DNA of 64,000 bases, taken from assembly GCF_027474405.1 (NCBI RefSeq), contig NZ_CP114871.1, positions 1,187,001 to 1,251,000 of the forward strand, given 5' to 3'. This document shows, one piece after another, positions 1-9,389 of the stretch. Position 1 is the stretch's first letter, and each line of letters opens with the position of its first letter. Source of the DNA: Caulobacter sp. NIBR2454. GTDB lineage: Bacteria > Pseudomonadota > Alphaproteobacteria > Caulobacterales > Caulobacteraceae. Under the pieces are notes generated by a model. The model made no database searches, was not told the DNA's origin, and was given only the letters and a program-made list of their open reading frames with translations. The position numbers and the translations under genes were made by a program.

Positions 1-267
1 GCGGTAGTCGTCTTCCTCTCGCTGCGACGACCGGTGGTCCATCAAGGCTGAGTGCTGCTTCATCCCGTAACGCCAAGGCAAATGTCCGCAGTGGGTCGGG
101 AGCGGGCGTGGGACAGCGCGTCTGAGAGTCCGCTTGCCAGAGGGGAGCCAGGGTCTGGTTATGGCGCAAAGCGACCCTAGAAGAATGGGCTTTCATAAGT
201 CTCCCACCCCGCCGCTCGCCACATTCCCGCCCTTGACCTTCCGCCCTGGTCGCGGCTTGTGCGGGCG

Positions 268-1821
268 ATGGCAGACGACACTCCCCGTTCGGGCGCGCCG
301 CGCCGCGACGTCTTCGCTGGCCTGGCCGCTCTGGCCGGCCTGATGGCTGTTCCCCGTCTCGCTTCGGCGCAGGCTGAGGGGGCTGCGCAGCCGTTCTCTC
401 AGGAGAGCTTGCGGGCGCAGGCCCGGGCGCTGGCCGCGCGACCCTATGCGCCGCCGCCGCAGGGGCGGTCGCAGCTGGAGGGGCTGAGCTACGACCAGTA
501 CCGGCAGATTCGGTTCAACAAGGCGCGTCAGCTGTGGGCGCCCGAGGGGCTGGCTTTCCGGGCCGAGTTTTTCCCGCCGGCCTTCATGTACCCCAAGCCC
601 GTGGAGCTGTTCGAGGTGATGGAGGGGCAGGCGCGGGCGATCGCCTATGCGCCGGACTTCTTCACCTTCCCCGAGGGGCATCAGGCGTCGGGCGAGAACA
701 TGGGCGGGTTCTCGGGCCTGCGGCTGCTGTGGCCGATCAACCGGCCGGACGTGCTGGACGAGATCGGGGTCTTCCAGGGGGCGAGCTATTTCCGCAGCCT
801 GGGCAAGGGCAACTATTACGGCGCCTCGGCGCGGGGGCTGGCCATCGGGACCGGCGAGCCGAACGAGGAGTTCCCGGTCTTCAACGCGTTGTGGATCGAG
901 CGACCGGCGGCGGGGCAGGGGTTCGTGACCGTTCACGCCCTGATGGACAGCCCCAGCGTGGCGGGGGCCTACAGCTTCAAGATCACGCCGGGGCAGAACA
1001 CCGTCTACGAGGTCGATGCGGCGATCTATCCGCGCAAGACCATCGACAAGGGCGGCGTGGCGGCCATGAGCAGCATGTATCTGTTCGGGCTGTCGGACCG
1101 GCCGGACGACCATGACTTCCGCACCTCGGTCCACGACAGCGACGGGCTGGCCATGTGGACGGGGCGGGGCGAGCGCATCTGGCGGCCGCTGGCCAATCCC
1201 AAGTCCCTGCGCCTCAGTTCGTTCGAGGACGACAGCCCGCGGGGCTTTGGCCTGCTGCAGCGCGAGCGCGACATCGAGGCCTATGGCGACCTGGAGGCGC
1301 GGTACGACAAGCGGCCGGGGATCTGGGTGGAGCCGCTGGAGGACTGGGGTCCTGGGCGGGTGCATCTGGTGGAGATCGCCACCCGAAAGGAGACCGACGA
1401 CAACATCGCCATCTTCTGGCGACCCATCGAGCCGTGGAAGGCCGGGCAGGAGGTGACGCTGCGCTATCGCCTGCATTTCGGAAACGAGCCCTATCCCAGC
1501 CAGCTGGCGCGGGTACGCCGCACGCGGGCGGGCGAGATCGTGCAGGAGGGCGCCGCCGGCGGGTCCGGGGCGCGGATGTTCACCATCGACTTCGAAGGGA
1601 TCGCCCCCGACGCGACCGGCCGCTTCGAGGATGTCGAGGCGGAGATGGAGATTCGCGGCGGGGAGCTGTTATGGCGTGCGGTGGGTCCCTATCCGGCGCC
1701 CAACGCCGCGCGGGCGGCATTCGGCTTCAAGCCCACGGGGCGCGAGGTGGAGCTGATGCTGCGGCTGAAACGCGGCGGGCAGCCGGTGTCGGAGACCTGG
1801 CGTCACCGTTGGAGCGGATGA
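268..1821 (+). CDS. opgG/opgD: Periplasmic glucan biosynthesis protein, OpgG/OpgD (MdoG) family
   Basis: A full-length (about 517 aa) member of the MdoG family, whose proteins work in the periplasm on osmoregulated beta-glucans. The family is recognised from the QYRQIRF, GENMGGFSGLR and Y-Y-G-A-S-A-R-G stretches typical of OpgG/OpgD. The N-terminus has Arg-Arg at residues 12-13, a hydrophobic stretch and an A-S-A cleavage site, so it is a Tat-type signal as in OpgD. An in-frame GTG at 259 is an alternative start; neither start has a clear ribosome binding site. No glucosyltransferase partner (OpgH) lies in the window. The 267 bases before it hold no gene or recognisable element. The family call is firm; G versus D subtype is inferred from the Tat signal only. 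Confidence 0.9.
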   Translation: MADDTPRSGAPRRDVFAGLAALAGLMAVPRLASAQAEGAAQPFSQESLRAQARALAARPYAPPPQGRSQLEGLSYDQYRQIRFNKARQLWAPEGLAFRAEFFPPAFMYPKPVELFEVMEGQARAIAYAPDFFTFPEGHQASGENMGGFSGLRLLWPINRPDVLDEIGVFQGASYFRSLGKGNYYGASARGLAIGTGEPNEEFPVFNALWIERPAAGQGFVTVHALMDSPSVAGAYSFKITPGQNTVYEVDAAIYPRKTIDKGGVAAMSSMYLFGLSDRPDDHDFRTSVHDSDGLAMWTGRGERIWRPLANPKSLRLSSFEDDSPRGFGLLQRERDIEAYGDLEARYDKRPGIWVEPLEDWGPGRVHLVEIATRKETDDNIAIFWRPIEPWKAGQEVTLRYRLHFGNEPYPSQLARVRRTRAGEIVQEGAAGGSGARMFTIDFEGIAPDATGRFEDVEAEMEIRGGELLWRAVGPYPAPNAARAAFGFKPTGREVELMLRLKRGGQPVSETWRHRWSG

Positions 1822-1937
1822 CGCTCCGATAACGCCGCTCGTCGCAGGCCGGCGCGACGGGGCTGTTCAGCGACCGGGGTTTGTCGGAAACTGCGCGGCC
1901 TGGGGGCTTGGGCGGTGATTTTTCCGATGTTTGGGCG

Positions 1938-4043
1938 ATGAACGAACACACCTCGCCATTCCGCAGGCTGGGCCGCATCACCCTGGCCGTCGAGCCGCCA
2001 TTCCGGCTGGGCGTGCTGGAAGTGCGTCCGGCCGCCCTGGAGGTGTCGTCGCCCGAGGGGGCGGAGATGCTGGAGCCGCGGGTGATGCAGGTGCTGGTCG
2101 CCCTGGCGCGCGCGCATGGCGAACCGGTGGGCCGGGACGAGATGATCGACCTGTGCTGGGACGGGCGGATCGTCTCCGAGGACGCCCTGAACCGCTGCAT
2201 CGTCAAGCTGCGCAAGGCGCTGAGCGCCGATCCGCGGGTGACCATCGAGACCATCGCCAAGATCGGTTACCGACTGCGCGTCCGTGACGGCGCCGCGCCG
2301 GAAGCCGCGCCGGCCGTGGCGGAGGCTTCGGGTGAGGCTGGCGCCAAGCGCCGGCCGCCCTGGCGGTGGATCGTTGTGGGCGCCGCGCTGCTGGCCGTGG
2401 CGGGCGTGGCGGCGGCCTATGTGCTGACGCGGCCTGGGCCGGCGCGGACGGCGCAGGGGTTCCGGCCGCTGACCAGCGAGCCGGGACTGGAGACCTGGCC
2501 GGCCCTGTCGCGCAGCGGCGACGTGCTGGTCTATGCCGCCGGGGCGACCCCCCACGCGCCGCGCGAGCTCTATATGCGGGCTACGCGCGATGGGGAGCCG
2601 GTGCGGCTGACCTCCCATCCGCTGGACGATTTCGCGCCGGCCTGGTCGCCGCGGGGCGACCGCATCGCCTTTGTCCGGACGGATGGCGCCAGCCCCTGCC
2701 AGATCCTGACCATGACCGTGCCGGGCGGGGCCGAGCGCCTGGTGGGGCGCTGCGCGGCGGACACCTATACGCGGGTGTCGTGGCTGAACGAGACGACCCT
2801 GGTCCATGCGGACCGGCCGGCGGGCGGCGGGGTGCGGCGCATCCGGGCGCTGGACATCGAGACGGGCGCGACCCGCGATCTGACCACGCCGCCGGCGGAC
2901 TTCAACGGCGACGCCGACCCGCTGCTGTCGCCGGACGGGCGGCTGATGGCGTTCCGGCGCACGACGGCGCCGGGGATCGACGACCTGTACGTGCGCGACA
3001 TCAAGACCGGGCGCGAGCGGCAGCTGACCAACGACGGCTGGAAGGCGCGAGGCTTCGCCTGGACCCGGGACCGCCGCCATCTGGTCTTCAGCTCCAACCG
3101 GGGCCTGGATTTCGGGCTGTGGTCGGTGGACGCCACGCGCGACGCCGCGCCGCGTCGGGTCAGCGTCGGCCTGCTGAACCTGGGCCGCCTGTCCTCTGAC
3201 AGCCAGGACCGGCTGGCGGTGGAGATGACCGCCGAACGCGTGAACCTGGAGGCCGTGGCGCCGGACGGATCGACGCGCGCCCTGAGCACCTCCACCGGGC
3301 TGGAGTGGGACCCGGACGTGGCGGCGGACGGGGCGGTGGCCTTCGTGTCCGACCGCAGCGGCGCGTCGGAGCTCTGGGTGGCGAGGGAGGGGGCTGCGCC
3401 GGTGCGGCTGACCTCGCTGGGTTCGAGCTATCTGCACGGGCCGCACTGGTCGCCCGACGGCCGCCGGATCGCCTTCATCGCCGTCGGTCAGCGCCGGGTG
3501 GATATCCATGAGATCGGGCGCGACGGTTCGGGCCTGAGGCGGGTGACCCAGGACGGGCGCGACAAGGCCTGGCCGGTCTGGGGGGCGGACGGCGCCTTGC
3601 GCTATGTGGAGCGGACGGCGGCTGGCTGGCGGCTGATGCGCCTGGGCGCGGATGGTCAGGCGCGCCCGGTCCCTGGCGGCGAGGGCTGGCGGATCGTGCG
3701 GACCGGGCCCGATGGCCGCCTCTATGGCGTGCGGTCGGGCGACCCGCGCCTGTGGACCCTGCCCGATGACGGCGGCCCGGCGCGCGAGGCGATCCTGGGA
3801 CTGCAACTGGCGGATGATTCCTGGGCCGTGGGCCGTGAGGGCGTGCGGTTCATACGCGATCGTCGAAGCGACCGTCCGTCGCTTTGGCTGCACCCTTGGT
3901 CGAGCGGACCGCGACAGACGGCGGCGCTGGGAGGAGTGTCAGGGGCAGCCAATATAGCCATCGACCCGCGTAGCGACGGGGTGGTCTACGGCCGGCTCAT
4001 CCAGGACGAAACCGATATCGGACTGCTGGAGTTGTCCCGCTAG
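1938..4043 (+). CDS. Membrane-anchored winged-helix regulator with TolB-like beta-propeller (copy 1)
   Basis: A 701-aa one-component regulator of ToxR/CadC-like layout. Residues about 25-115 form an OmpR/PhoB-type winged helix (GRDEMIDLCWDGRI, then SEDALNRC, then IGYRLRV). Residues 143-163 are a single membrane span. The rest is a periplasmic propeller with repeated S-P-D/R-G-x-x-I-A-F blades like TolB/PD40. The inferred role is that the outer domain senses an envelope signal and the inner domain binds DNA; the target is unknown. A TTG at 1881 would add 19 residues, but ATG 1938 aligns with the start of the paralog immediately downstream. There are only 77 bases between the two copies. Confidence 0.85.
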   Translation: MNEHTSPFRRLGRITLAVEPPFRLGVLEVRPAALEVSSPEGAEMLEPRVMQVLVALARAHGEPVGRDEMIDLCWDGRIVSEDALNRCIVKLRKALSADPRVTIETIAKIGYRLRVRDGAAPEAAPAVAEASGEAGAKRRPPWRWIVVGAALLAVAGVAAAYVLTRPGPARTAQGFRPLTSEPGLETWPALSRSGDVLVYAAGATPHAPRELYMRATRDGEPVRLTSHPLDDFAPAWSPRGDRIAFVRTDGASPCQILTMTVPGGAERLVGRCAADTYTRVSWLNETTLVHADRPAGGGVRRIRALDIETGATRDLTTPPADFNGDADPLLSPDGRLMAFRRTTAPGIDDLYVRDIKTGRERQLTNDGWKARGFAWTRDRRHLVFSSNRGLDFGLWSVDATRDAAPRRVSVGLLNLGRLSSDSQDRLAVEMTAERVNLEAVAPDGSTRALSTSTGLEWDPDVAADGAVAFVSDRSGASELWVAREGAAPVRLTSLGSSYLHGPHWSPDGRRIAFIAVGQRRVDIHEIGRDGSGLRRVTQDGRDKAWPVWGADGALRYVERTAAGWRLMRLGADGQARPVPGGEGWRIVRTGPDGRLYGVRSGDPRLWTLPDDGGPAREAILGLQLADDSWAVGREGVRFIRDRRSDRPSLWLHPWSSGPRQTAALGGVSGAANIAIDPRSDGVVYGRLIQDETDIGLLELSR

Positions 4044-4065
4044 ATCACATCACAACGTTCTATGC

Positions 4066-4075
4066 AGTAATTACT
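4066..4075. promoter_or_regulatory. AT-rich gap with perfect 10-bp palindrome between the two paralogous regulators
   Basis: The 77-base gap 4044-4120 is much more AT-rich than its surroundings and contains the perfect palindrome AGTAATTACT. It probably holds the promoter of the second regulator. The palindrome is a candidate operator, but winged-helix regulators of this class usually bind direct repeats, so the assignment is tentative. Confidence 0.3.
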
Positions 4076-4120
4076 AGTCGTGGCATCATATTGCTAAGTT
4101 TGGGGGATGGGTCCGGCTAG

Positions 4121-6211
4121 TTGAACGAAATTTCCACGATAAGGCCGCGCTTTGGCCGCATCGTGCTCGCGCTTGAACCTTCGTTCGACCTGTCCGCGCT
4201 CAAGGTGCGGCCTGCCTCGCTGCAGTTGGTCGGTCCCGAAGGCTCCTGGCAGGTCGAGCATAAGGTGATGCAACTGCTGGTCGTTCTGGCCAAGGCGGAG
4301 GGCGCCGCCGTGGGCCGCGACGAGATCGTGGACGTATGCTGGGACGGGCGCATCATCTCGGAAGACGCCCTGAACCGCTGTGTCAGCCGTCTGCGAAAGG
4401 CCCTGCAAGCTGACCCGCGGCTGGCCGTCGAGGCGGTGCCCAAGATCGGCTATCGGCTCAAGATTCTGGAAGAGGCCGGGGCGGTCGCGCCCAAGACCAA
4501 TCCCAACACCGTGACGCAAAAGCCGGCCCGCAGCCGGTGGCCCTGGCTGCTGGCGGGGGCGGTAGCGGGGGTTGCGCTGATCGCCGGCGGCGTGGCGCTC
4601 TATACGAGAGTGCAGCCACGCCCGGTGACGGCGGTCCAATCCTGGCAGATCATGACCAGCGAGGCGGAAGGGACGATCCGGCCGGCCCTGTCGCCTGACG
4701 GCGCGACGCTGATCTATTCGAGGGGGCGCAGCTCGCTGGATCTGTACATGCGGTCCACCCGCGATGGCGCGCCGGTCCGTCTGACATCGGACAGCGGCGA
4801 CGAGTATTCGCCCGCCTGGTCGCCCAAGGGAGACCGCATCGCCTTCGTCAAAAGCGACGAGACCGGCGCGCCCTGCCGGATCATGGTCATGACGATTCCC
4901 GGCGGGGCAGCCCGGGAGGCGGGCCGCTGCGTCATCGATCCCGGCACGTCCCTGTCCTGGCTGGATGAGCGGACCCTGGTCTATGCCGACCGCACGGCGC
5001 CGCGCACGATCCGACGCATCCGGACGATGGATATCGAGACCGGCGCCACGGCCGATCTGTCGCGCCCTCGGGAGGGTCTGGCGGACCAGGACCCGCAAGT
5101 CTCACCCGACGGCCGCTCGGTGCTGTTTCGGCGCATCAAGAGCGTGGGGGTCGATGAACTGATCATCCACGACGTTCGCAGGAACGCGGAGCGGCCGCTG
5201 ATCAACGACGGCGACGGCGTCTATGGCCTGGCCTGGACGCGCGATAGCCGGCAGGTGGTGTTCAGCTCGAACCGGGGCGGCGATCCGGGCCTGTGGGTGG
5301 CCGACGTGAACCGCCGCCGCGCGCCGCAACGCCTGAGCGTGGGTCTGATGGCGTTCGGGCGGATTTCCGCCGACGCAGGCGACCAGATCGCGGTCGAAAT
5401 CCACAACCAGCGTTCACGGCTGGAGATCGCGCTGCCCGATGGGCTGCGGTCCGTCGATCCGGCCGAGGCGATGGATACGGATCCGGATGTGAATGTGCGG
5501 GGAAGCACCGCCTTCATCTCCAATCGCAGCGGCTCGCCCGAGCTCTGGGTCGCGCCGGATGGCGGCAAGGCGGTTCGGCTGACCCATCGGGGCGGCGGGG
5601 CGATGTACGACGTCCGATGGTCGCCGGACGGGCGCAAGATCGCCTTCATCGCCGTGGACGGCCGCAACACCGACATCTACGAGATCGGCGCCGACGGCTC
5701 GGGTCTTCGTCGCCGCACCAGCGACGGCAAGGCGAAAGCCAACGTGGTGTGGGGCGCGGACGGCCTGATCCGCTACATCCACGATGCGGCTGACGGTTCC
5801 CATGTGATGCGGGTCGAGGCCGACGGCTCGTCCCGTCCCGAACCGGGCGGCGAGGGTTGGCAGGTGATGCGGTCCTCGCCCGATGGCCGGCTCTATGGCT
5901 GGCGGCGGGAGGATCGGCGCCTGTGGGTTCTGACGCCGGGAGACCCGACGCCGCGTGAGGCCATCGCTGGCTTTCGGATGCAGGACCCGTACTGGGTGAT
6001 CGGGCGGGACGGCGTCTATTTCCTGGCCAACGCTGGGCGGCAGGCGGGGCTGCGGTTCAGGCCATGGTCAGGGCCGGAGCGGGAGTTGCGGCGGCTGGAC
6101 AATGTGGCGTGGACGTCGGACGTGGCCATCGATCCGCGCGACGACAGCTTCGTCTACGCCAATACCGGCGGTGAAGTTCGCGACATCGGACTGTTCAAAC
6201 TGACGCGCTAG
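4121..6211 (+). CDS. Membrane-anchored winged-helix regulator with TolB-like beta-propeller (copy 2)
   Basis: A 696-aa tandem paralog of the preceding gene, colinear over its whole length. The winged helix is at about 25-115 (GRDEIVDVCWDGRI and SEDALNRC are almost unchanged), the membrane span at about 140-162, then PD40-type propeller blades (for example WSPDGRKIAFIA). The start is a TTG; no ATG fits the conserved N-terminus, which reads M-N-E as in copy 1. The linker and sensor surfaces differ more than the DNA-binding part, as expected if the two sense different signals but read similar sites. It could activate genes of the neighbouring envelope proteins; nothing in the sequence proves that. 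Confidence 0.85.
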   Translation: MNEISTIRPRFGRIVLALEPSFDLSALKVRPASLQLVGPEGSWQVEHKVMQLLVVLAKAEGAAVGRDEIVDVCWDGRIISEDALNRCVSRLRKALQADPRLAVEAVPKIGYRLKILEEAGAVAPKTNPNTVTQKPARSRWPWLLAGAVAGVALIAGGVALYTRVQPRPVTAVQSWQIMTSEAEGTIRPALSPDGATLIYSRGRSSLDLYMRSTRDGAPVRLTSDSGDEYSPAWSPKGDRIAFVKSDETGAPCRIMVMTIPGGAAREAGRCVIDPGTSLSWLDERTLVYADRTAPRTIRRIRTMDIETGATADLSRPREGLADQDPQVSPDGRSVLFRRIKSVGVDELIIHDVRRNAERPLINDGDGVYGLAWTRDSRQVVFSSNRGGDPGLWVADVNRRRAPQRLSVGLMAFGRISADAGDQIAVEIHNQRSRLEIALPDGLRSVDPAEAMDTDPDVNVRGSTAFISNRSGSPELWVAPDGGKAVRLTHRGGGAMYDVRWSPDGRKIAFIAVDGRNTDIYEIGADGSGLRRRTSDGKAKANVVWGADGLIRYIHDAADGSHVMRVEADGSSRPEPGGEGWQVMRSSPDGRLYGWRREDRRLWVLTPGDPTPREAIAGFRMQDPYWVIGRDGVYFLANAGRQAGLRFRPWSGPERELRRLDNVAWTSDVAIDPRDDSFVYANTGGEVRDIGLFKLTR

Positions 6212-6237
6212 GGCCAGATCACAGTCTCGCGACAGTC

Positions 6238-6265
6238 TTGCGGGCTTTGCGAAGCAGCCTATACC
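6238..6265 (+). promoter_or_regulatory. Candidate sigma-70 promoter for the PuuD-like gene
   Basis: TTGCGG and TATACC are separated by 16 bases, about 95 bases before the ATG at 6360. It is recognised by eye only. Confidence 0.35.
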
Positions 6266-6359
6266 TGAGCGCCAAGCTGGGCTTTGAGCGCGACAGTCGA
6301 ACCGGCAGGCCCGATGTTCGGCGCCCCGTCTCGCTCCAGGCGAATGAGGGAGGGAAACC

Positions 6360-6989
6360 ATGGCTGGGCTGCTTTCGAATTTCCGTAACACCATCATCCT
6401 GAGCTTCGTGCTCGCGCTGGTGATGATCGCAGGCTACGGCGCGCATGCGCCGGGCGGCTGGGACGCGATCTTCTGGCAGGCGGTGTTCCGCTGGCTGCAC
6501 GTGTTCTTCGGCATCCTGTGGATCGGGCTGCTGTACTATTTCAACTTCGTCCAGATCCGCGTGATGCCCAATATCCCGGCCGAGCTGAAGCCGGCGGTCT
6601 CCAAGCACATCGCGCCGGAAGCGCTGTTCTGGTTCCGCTGGGCGGCGCTGCTGACGGTGATCATGGGCCTGGCCATCGCGGCCTCGCGCGGCATGGGCTA
6701 CCTGACCGAGACCCTGACGCTGGGTTTCGCGGGCGGCTACACCGCCGGGCCGGGTGGCGACGCTTCGTACTCGATGATCGGCACCGGCATGTGGCTGGCG
6801 ATCGTCATGTTCCTGAACGTGTGGGTGTTCATCTGGCCGAACCAGAAGATCGCCCTGGGCATCGTGGACGCTGACGCGGACGCCAAGGCCAAGGCCGCGC
6901 GCACCGCCATGCTTTTCAGCCGCACCAACCTGCTGCTGTCGATCCCGATGCTGGTCAGCATGACCATGAACCAGACGCTGTTCGGCTAA
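6360..6989 (+). CDS. PuuD-like (DUF989, urate hydroxylase N-terminal type) membrane protein
   Basis: A 209-aa polytopic inner-membrane protein with about five hydrophobic segments. The segment around residues 41-63 (RWLHVFFGILWIGLLYYFN) and the later W-x-F-I-W-P-N-Q region match the membrane domain of PuuD-type urate hydroxylases. The known PuuD enzyme carries a C-terminal cytochrome c domain; here the protein stops after the membrane part and no CxxCH is present, so urate oxidation cannot be claimed. It has a strong ribosome binding site (AGGGAGG) and is closed by an intrinsic terminator. Confidence 0.75.
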   Translation: MAGLLSNFRNTIILSFVLALVMIAGYGAHAPGGWDAIFWQAVFRWLHVFFGILWIGLLYYFNFVQIRVMPNIPAELKPAVSKHIAPEALFWFRWAALLTVIMGLAIAASRGMGYLTETLTLGFAGGYTAGPGGDASYSMIGTGMWLAIVMFLNVWVFIWPNQKIALGIVDADADAKAKAARTAMLFSRTNLLLSIPMLVSMTMNQTLFG

Positions 6990-7017
6990 GCAGTCGGCGG
7001 CAAATCGTGTAGGGAAG

Positions 7018-7049
7018 GGCCCGCTCGCACCGAGCGGGCCTTTTCTTTT
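7018..7049 (+). terminator. Rho-independent terminator of the PuuD-like gene
   Basis: A perfect 10-bp stem (GGCCCGCTCG / CGAGCGGGCC) with loop CAC is followed by TTTTCTTTT. The next gene starts six bases after the T-tract. Confidence 0.9.
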
Positions 7050-7054
7050 GAGCG

Positions 7055-7753
7055 ATGACCGACCAGCCGCCGCCCCTCGACGACCTCGACGCCACCATCC
7101 GCCGGGTGGACCCCGACCGCTGGCTGTCCACCCGCTTCATCGCCGACGAGGCGGCGCGGGCGGCTGTGATCGCGCTCTATGCCTACAACTACGAGCTGGC
7201 CCGTGTGGCCGGCGGCGTGCGCGACGCGCTGATGGGTGAAATCCGCCTGACCTGGTGGCGCGAGGCGATGGAGGAGCTGCTGGAGGGGCGCCCCCCGCGT
7301 CGCCATCCGGTGGTCGAGGCGATCGCCAAGGCTCGCATCCCCTATGGCCCGCTGGTGGACATGGCCCAGGCGCGCCTGGCCGATCTTGATCCCCCGCCGG
7401 AAAACCGCGACCAGGGCCTGGCCTATATCGACGCCACGGCCGGGGCGGTGATGATGCTGGCGGCGATCCGCCTGGACCCGCAGGCTGATCCGCACGCCGT
7501 GAAAGGCGCGGCGCGGGCGTTCGGGATTTCGGGGCTGCATCGTCTGGGACGGCTGTGGCCCGACGCGGACGCGCGGGCCGAGACGGCGGCGGCGCTGAAG
7601 GACGCGCGGCGGCAGTTGAAGGGCTTGCCCGTGGCGGCGTTTCCGGCGGCGGCCTATGCGGCGCTGGCGGCGGGCTATGTGAAGGGCCGCGCGCCGACGG
7701 ACTTCGAGAAGCGCGCGCGGGTGACGCTGGCGGTGATGACCGGGCGGGTTTGA
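7055..7753 (+). CDS. Squalene/phytoene synthase family protein (NDUFAF6-like)
   Basis: A 232-aa protein with the squalene/phytoene-synthase helical fold: the LSTRFIADEAARAAVIALYAYNYEL helix, then IRLTWWREAMEEL, then FGISGLHRLGRL. The two D-x-x-x-D metal motifs of true synthases are not evident. It therefore resembles the short degenerate members related to mitochondrial NDUFAF6 (complex I assembly) more than a carotenoid or hopanoid enzyme. It starts just behind the terminator and has no pathway neighbours. It is probably not a prenyl-diphosphate condensing enzyme. Confidence 0.75.
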   Translation: MTDQPPPLDDLDATIRRVDPDRWLSTRFIADEAARAAVIALYAYNYELARVAGGVRDALMGEIRLTWWREAMEELLEGRPPRRHPVVEAIAKARIPYGPLVDMAQARLADLDPPPENRDQGLAYIDATAGAVMMLAAIRLDPQADPHAVKGAARAFGISGLHRLGRLWPDADARAETAAALKDARRQLKGLPVAAFPAAAYAALAAGYVKGRAPTDFEKRARVTLAVMTGRV

Positions 7754-7766
7754 AGCTGCGTGCGTC

Positions 7767-7861
7767 CTTCGAGACGCGGCCGGTTCGGCCGCTCCTCAGG
7801 ATGACGGATTCAAAGCCAAACCACGCTCGTCATGCTGAGGAGCGCGCAGCGCGTCTCGAAG
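7767..7861. repeat. REP-like inverted repeat pair in a convergent gap
   Basis: Arm 7767-7806 begins CTTCGAGACGCG and ends GCTCCTCAGGATGACG. Arm 7828-7861 is its imperfect reverse complement (CGTCATGCTGAGGAGCG to CGTCTCGAAG). Each arm has a conserved rim and a variable small hairpin centre. The element fills the gap between the convergent synthase-like gene and trmFO. The design matches palindromic repeats scattered through alphaproteobacterial intergenic DNA; only one copy is seen here. Confidence 0.75.
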
Positions 7862-7868
7862 CACGCAA

Positions 7869-9278
7869 CTAGGCCAGCCAGCCGTCCAGGTCCTGCAACG
7901 CCCGAACGCTCATCAGGCGCTTCTTGGCGCGGCCGCGTTCCTTGACCGGGACCTTCTTGCCTTCGCCGTCGACCTTGGGGGCCTCCATGGGCGGGAGCAG
8001 GCCGTAGTTGATGTTCATCGGCTGGAAGGAGCCTGAGCCGCCCTCCAGGTGACCGCCGGTGATGTGGGCGATCAGGGCGCCGAGGGCGGTGGTCGAGGGC
8101 GGTGCGAACAGCGTCTTGCCCAGCGCCTCGGCGGCGGCGAAACGGCCGGCCAGCAGGCCGACGGCAGCGCTTTCCACATAGCCCTCGACCCCGGTGACCT
8201 GGCCGGCGAAGCGCAGGCGCGGCGCGACCTTCAGGCGAAGCTGGTCGTCCAGCAGGCGGGGGCTGTTGATGAAGGTGTTGCGATGCAGGCCGCCCAGGCG
8301 CGCGAACTGGGCGTTCTCCAGTCCCGGGATCATGCGGAAAACGTCGGCCTGGACGCCGTGCTTCAGCTTGGTCTGGAAGCCGACCATGTTCCACAGGGTG
8401 CCAAGGGCGTTGTCCTGGCGCAGTTGGACGATGGCGTAGGCCTTGACCGTGGGGTTGTGAGCGTTGGTCAGGCCGACCGGCTTCATGGGGCCGTGGCGCA
8501 GGGTCTCGCGGCCGCGTTCGGCCATGACCTCGATCGGCAGGCAGCCGTCGAAATAGGGGACGTTCTCCCAGTCCTTGAACTCGGACTTCGGCCCGGTCAG
8601 CAGGGCGTCGATGAAGGCCTCGTACTGCGCCTTGTCCATCGGGCAGTTGATGTAGGCCGCCGCGTCGCCGCCGGGGCCTTCCTTGTCGTAGCGCGACTGG
8701 CGCCACGCCTTGGACATGTCGATGCTTTCCAGGTGAACGATCGGCGCGATGGCGTCGAAGAAGGACAACTGGCCCTCGCCGGTCGCATCCAGGATGGCCT
8801 GTGCCAACGCGGGGGAGGTGAGGGGGCCGGTGGCGACCACCACATTGTCCCAATCGGCGGGGGGCAGGCCGGCGATCTCCTCGCGCACGACGGTGATCAG
8901 GGGGTGATCGGTCAGGCGTTTGGTCACCGCGTCCGAGAAGCCGTCGCGGTCCACGGCCAGGGCGCCGCCGGCGGGCACCTGATGGGCGTCGCCGCAGCCC
9001 ATGATGATCGAGTCGCAACGGCGCATCTCGGCGTGCAGCAGGCCCACCGCGTTGAACTCCCAGTCGTCCGAACGGAAGGAGTTGGAGCAGACCAGTTCGG
9101 CCAGGCCGTCGGTCTGGTGGGCGTCGGTGGTTATCTTTTGCGCGACCGCGTCGCTGTCTGCGCGCAGGGCGCCGCGCATCTCGTGCAGGATCACGCGAAC
9201 GCCGGCCTGGGCGATCTGCCAGGCGGCTTCGGAACCGGCGAGGCCGCCGCCGACGACATGGATGGGCTTGTGGGTCAT
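7869..9278 (-). CDS. trmFO: TrmFO, folate/FAD-dependent tRNA (uracil-54-C5)-methyltransferase
   Basis: A 469-aa cytoplasmic flavoprotein that makes ribothymidine at position 54 of tRNA with methylenetetrahydrofolate as carbon donor. The FAD-binding [10 protein letters not shown] is at residues 10-19, followed by T-D-A-H-Q-T-D and the family signature [11 protein letters not shown]. Later markers are [14 protein letters not shown] and the C-terminal [11 protein letters not shown]. The start at MTHKPIHV is chosen over an ATG seven codons upstream because the nucleotide-binding strand then begins at its usual distance. It is monocistronic and divergent from the membrane protein at 9390. Confidence 0.95.
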   Translation of the reverse strand: MTHKPIHVVGGGLAGSEAAWQIAQAGVRVILHEMRGALRADSDAVAQKITTDAHQTDGLAELVCSNSFRSDDWEFNAVGLLHAEMRRCDSIIMGCGDAHQVPAGGALAVDRDGFSDAVTKRLTDHPLITVVREEIAGLPPADWDNVVVATGPLTSPALAQAILDATGEGQLSFFDAIAPIVHLESIDMSKAWRQSRYDKEGPGGDAAAYINCPMDKAQYEAFIDALLTGPKSEFKDWENVPYFDGCLPIEVMAERGRETLRHGPMKPVGLTNAHNPTVKAYAIVQLRQDNALGTLWNMVGFQTKLKHGVQADVFRMIPGLENAQFARLGGLHRNTFINSPRLLDDQLRLKVAPRLRFAGQVTGVEGYVESAAVGLLAGRFAAAEALGKTLFAPPSTTALGALIAHITGGHLEGGSGSFQPMNINYGLLPPMEAPKVDGEGKKVPVKERGRAKKRLMSVRALQDLDGWLA

Positions 9279-9389
9279 GGCGCGCTCTTTAAGCCGCATG
9301 CGTCCGCGACGAAAGCACCCTCGCTATCGGATCGACGACACGCTAAGGCAGGAGGACTGGCCAAGGCTTGGCTGTAGAAGGATTTGCCC

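Noticed and set aside
8049..9377. Long plus-strand open frame over trmFO, and similar long frames opposite uvrA, valS and the TonB receptor
   Set aside because: They are mirror frames of high-GC coding DNA: no ribosome site, composition like an antisense frame and no recognisable domain.
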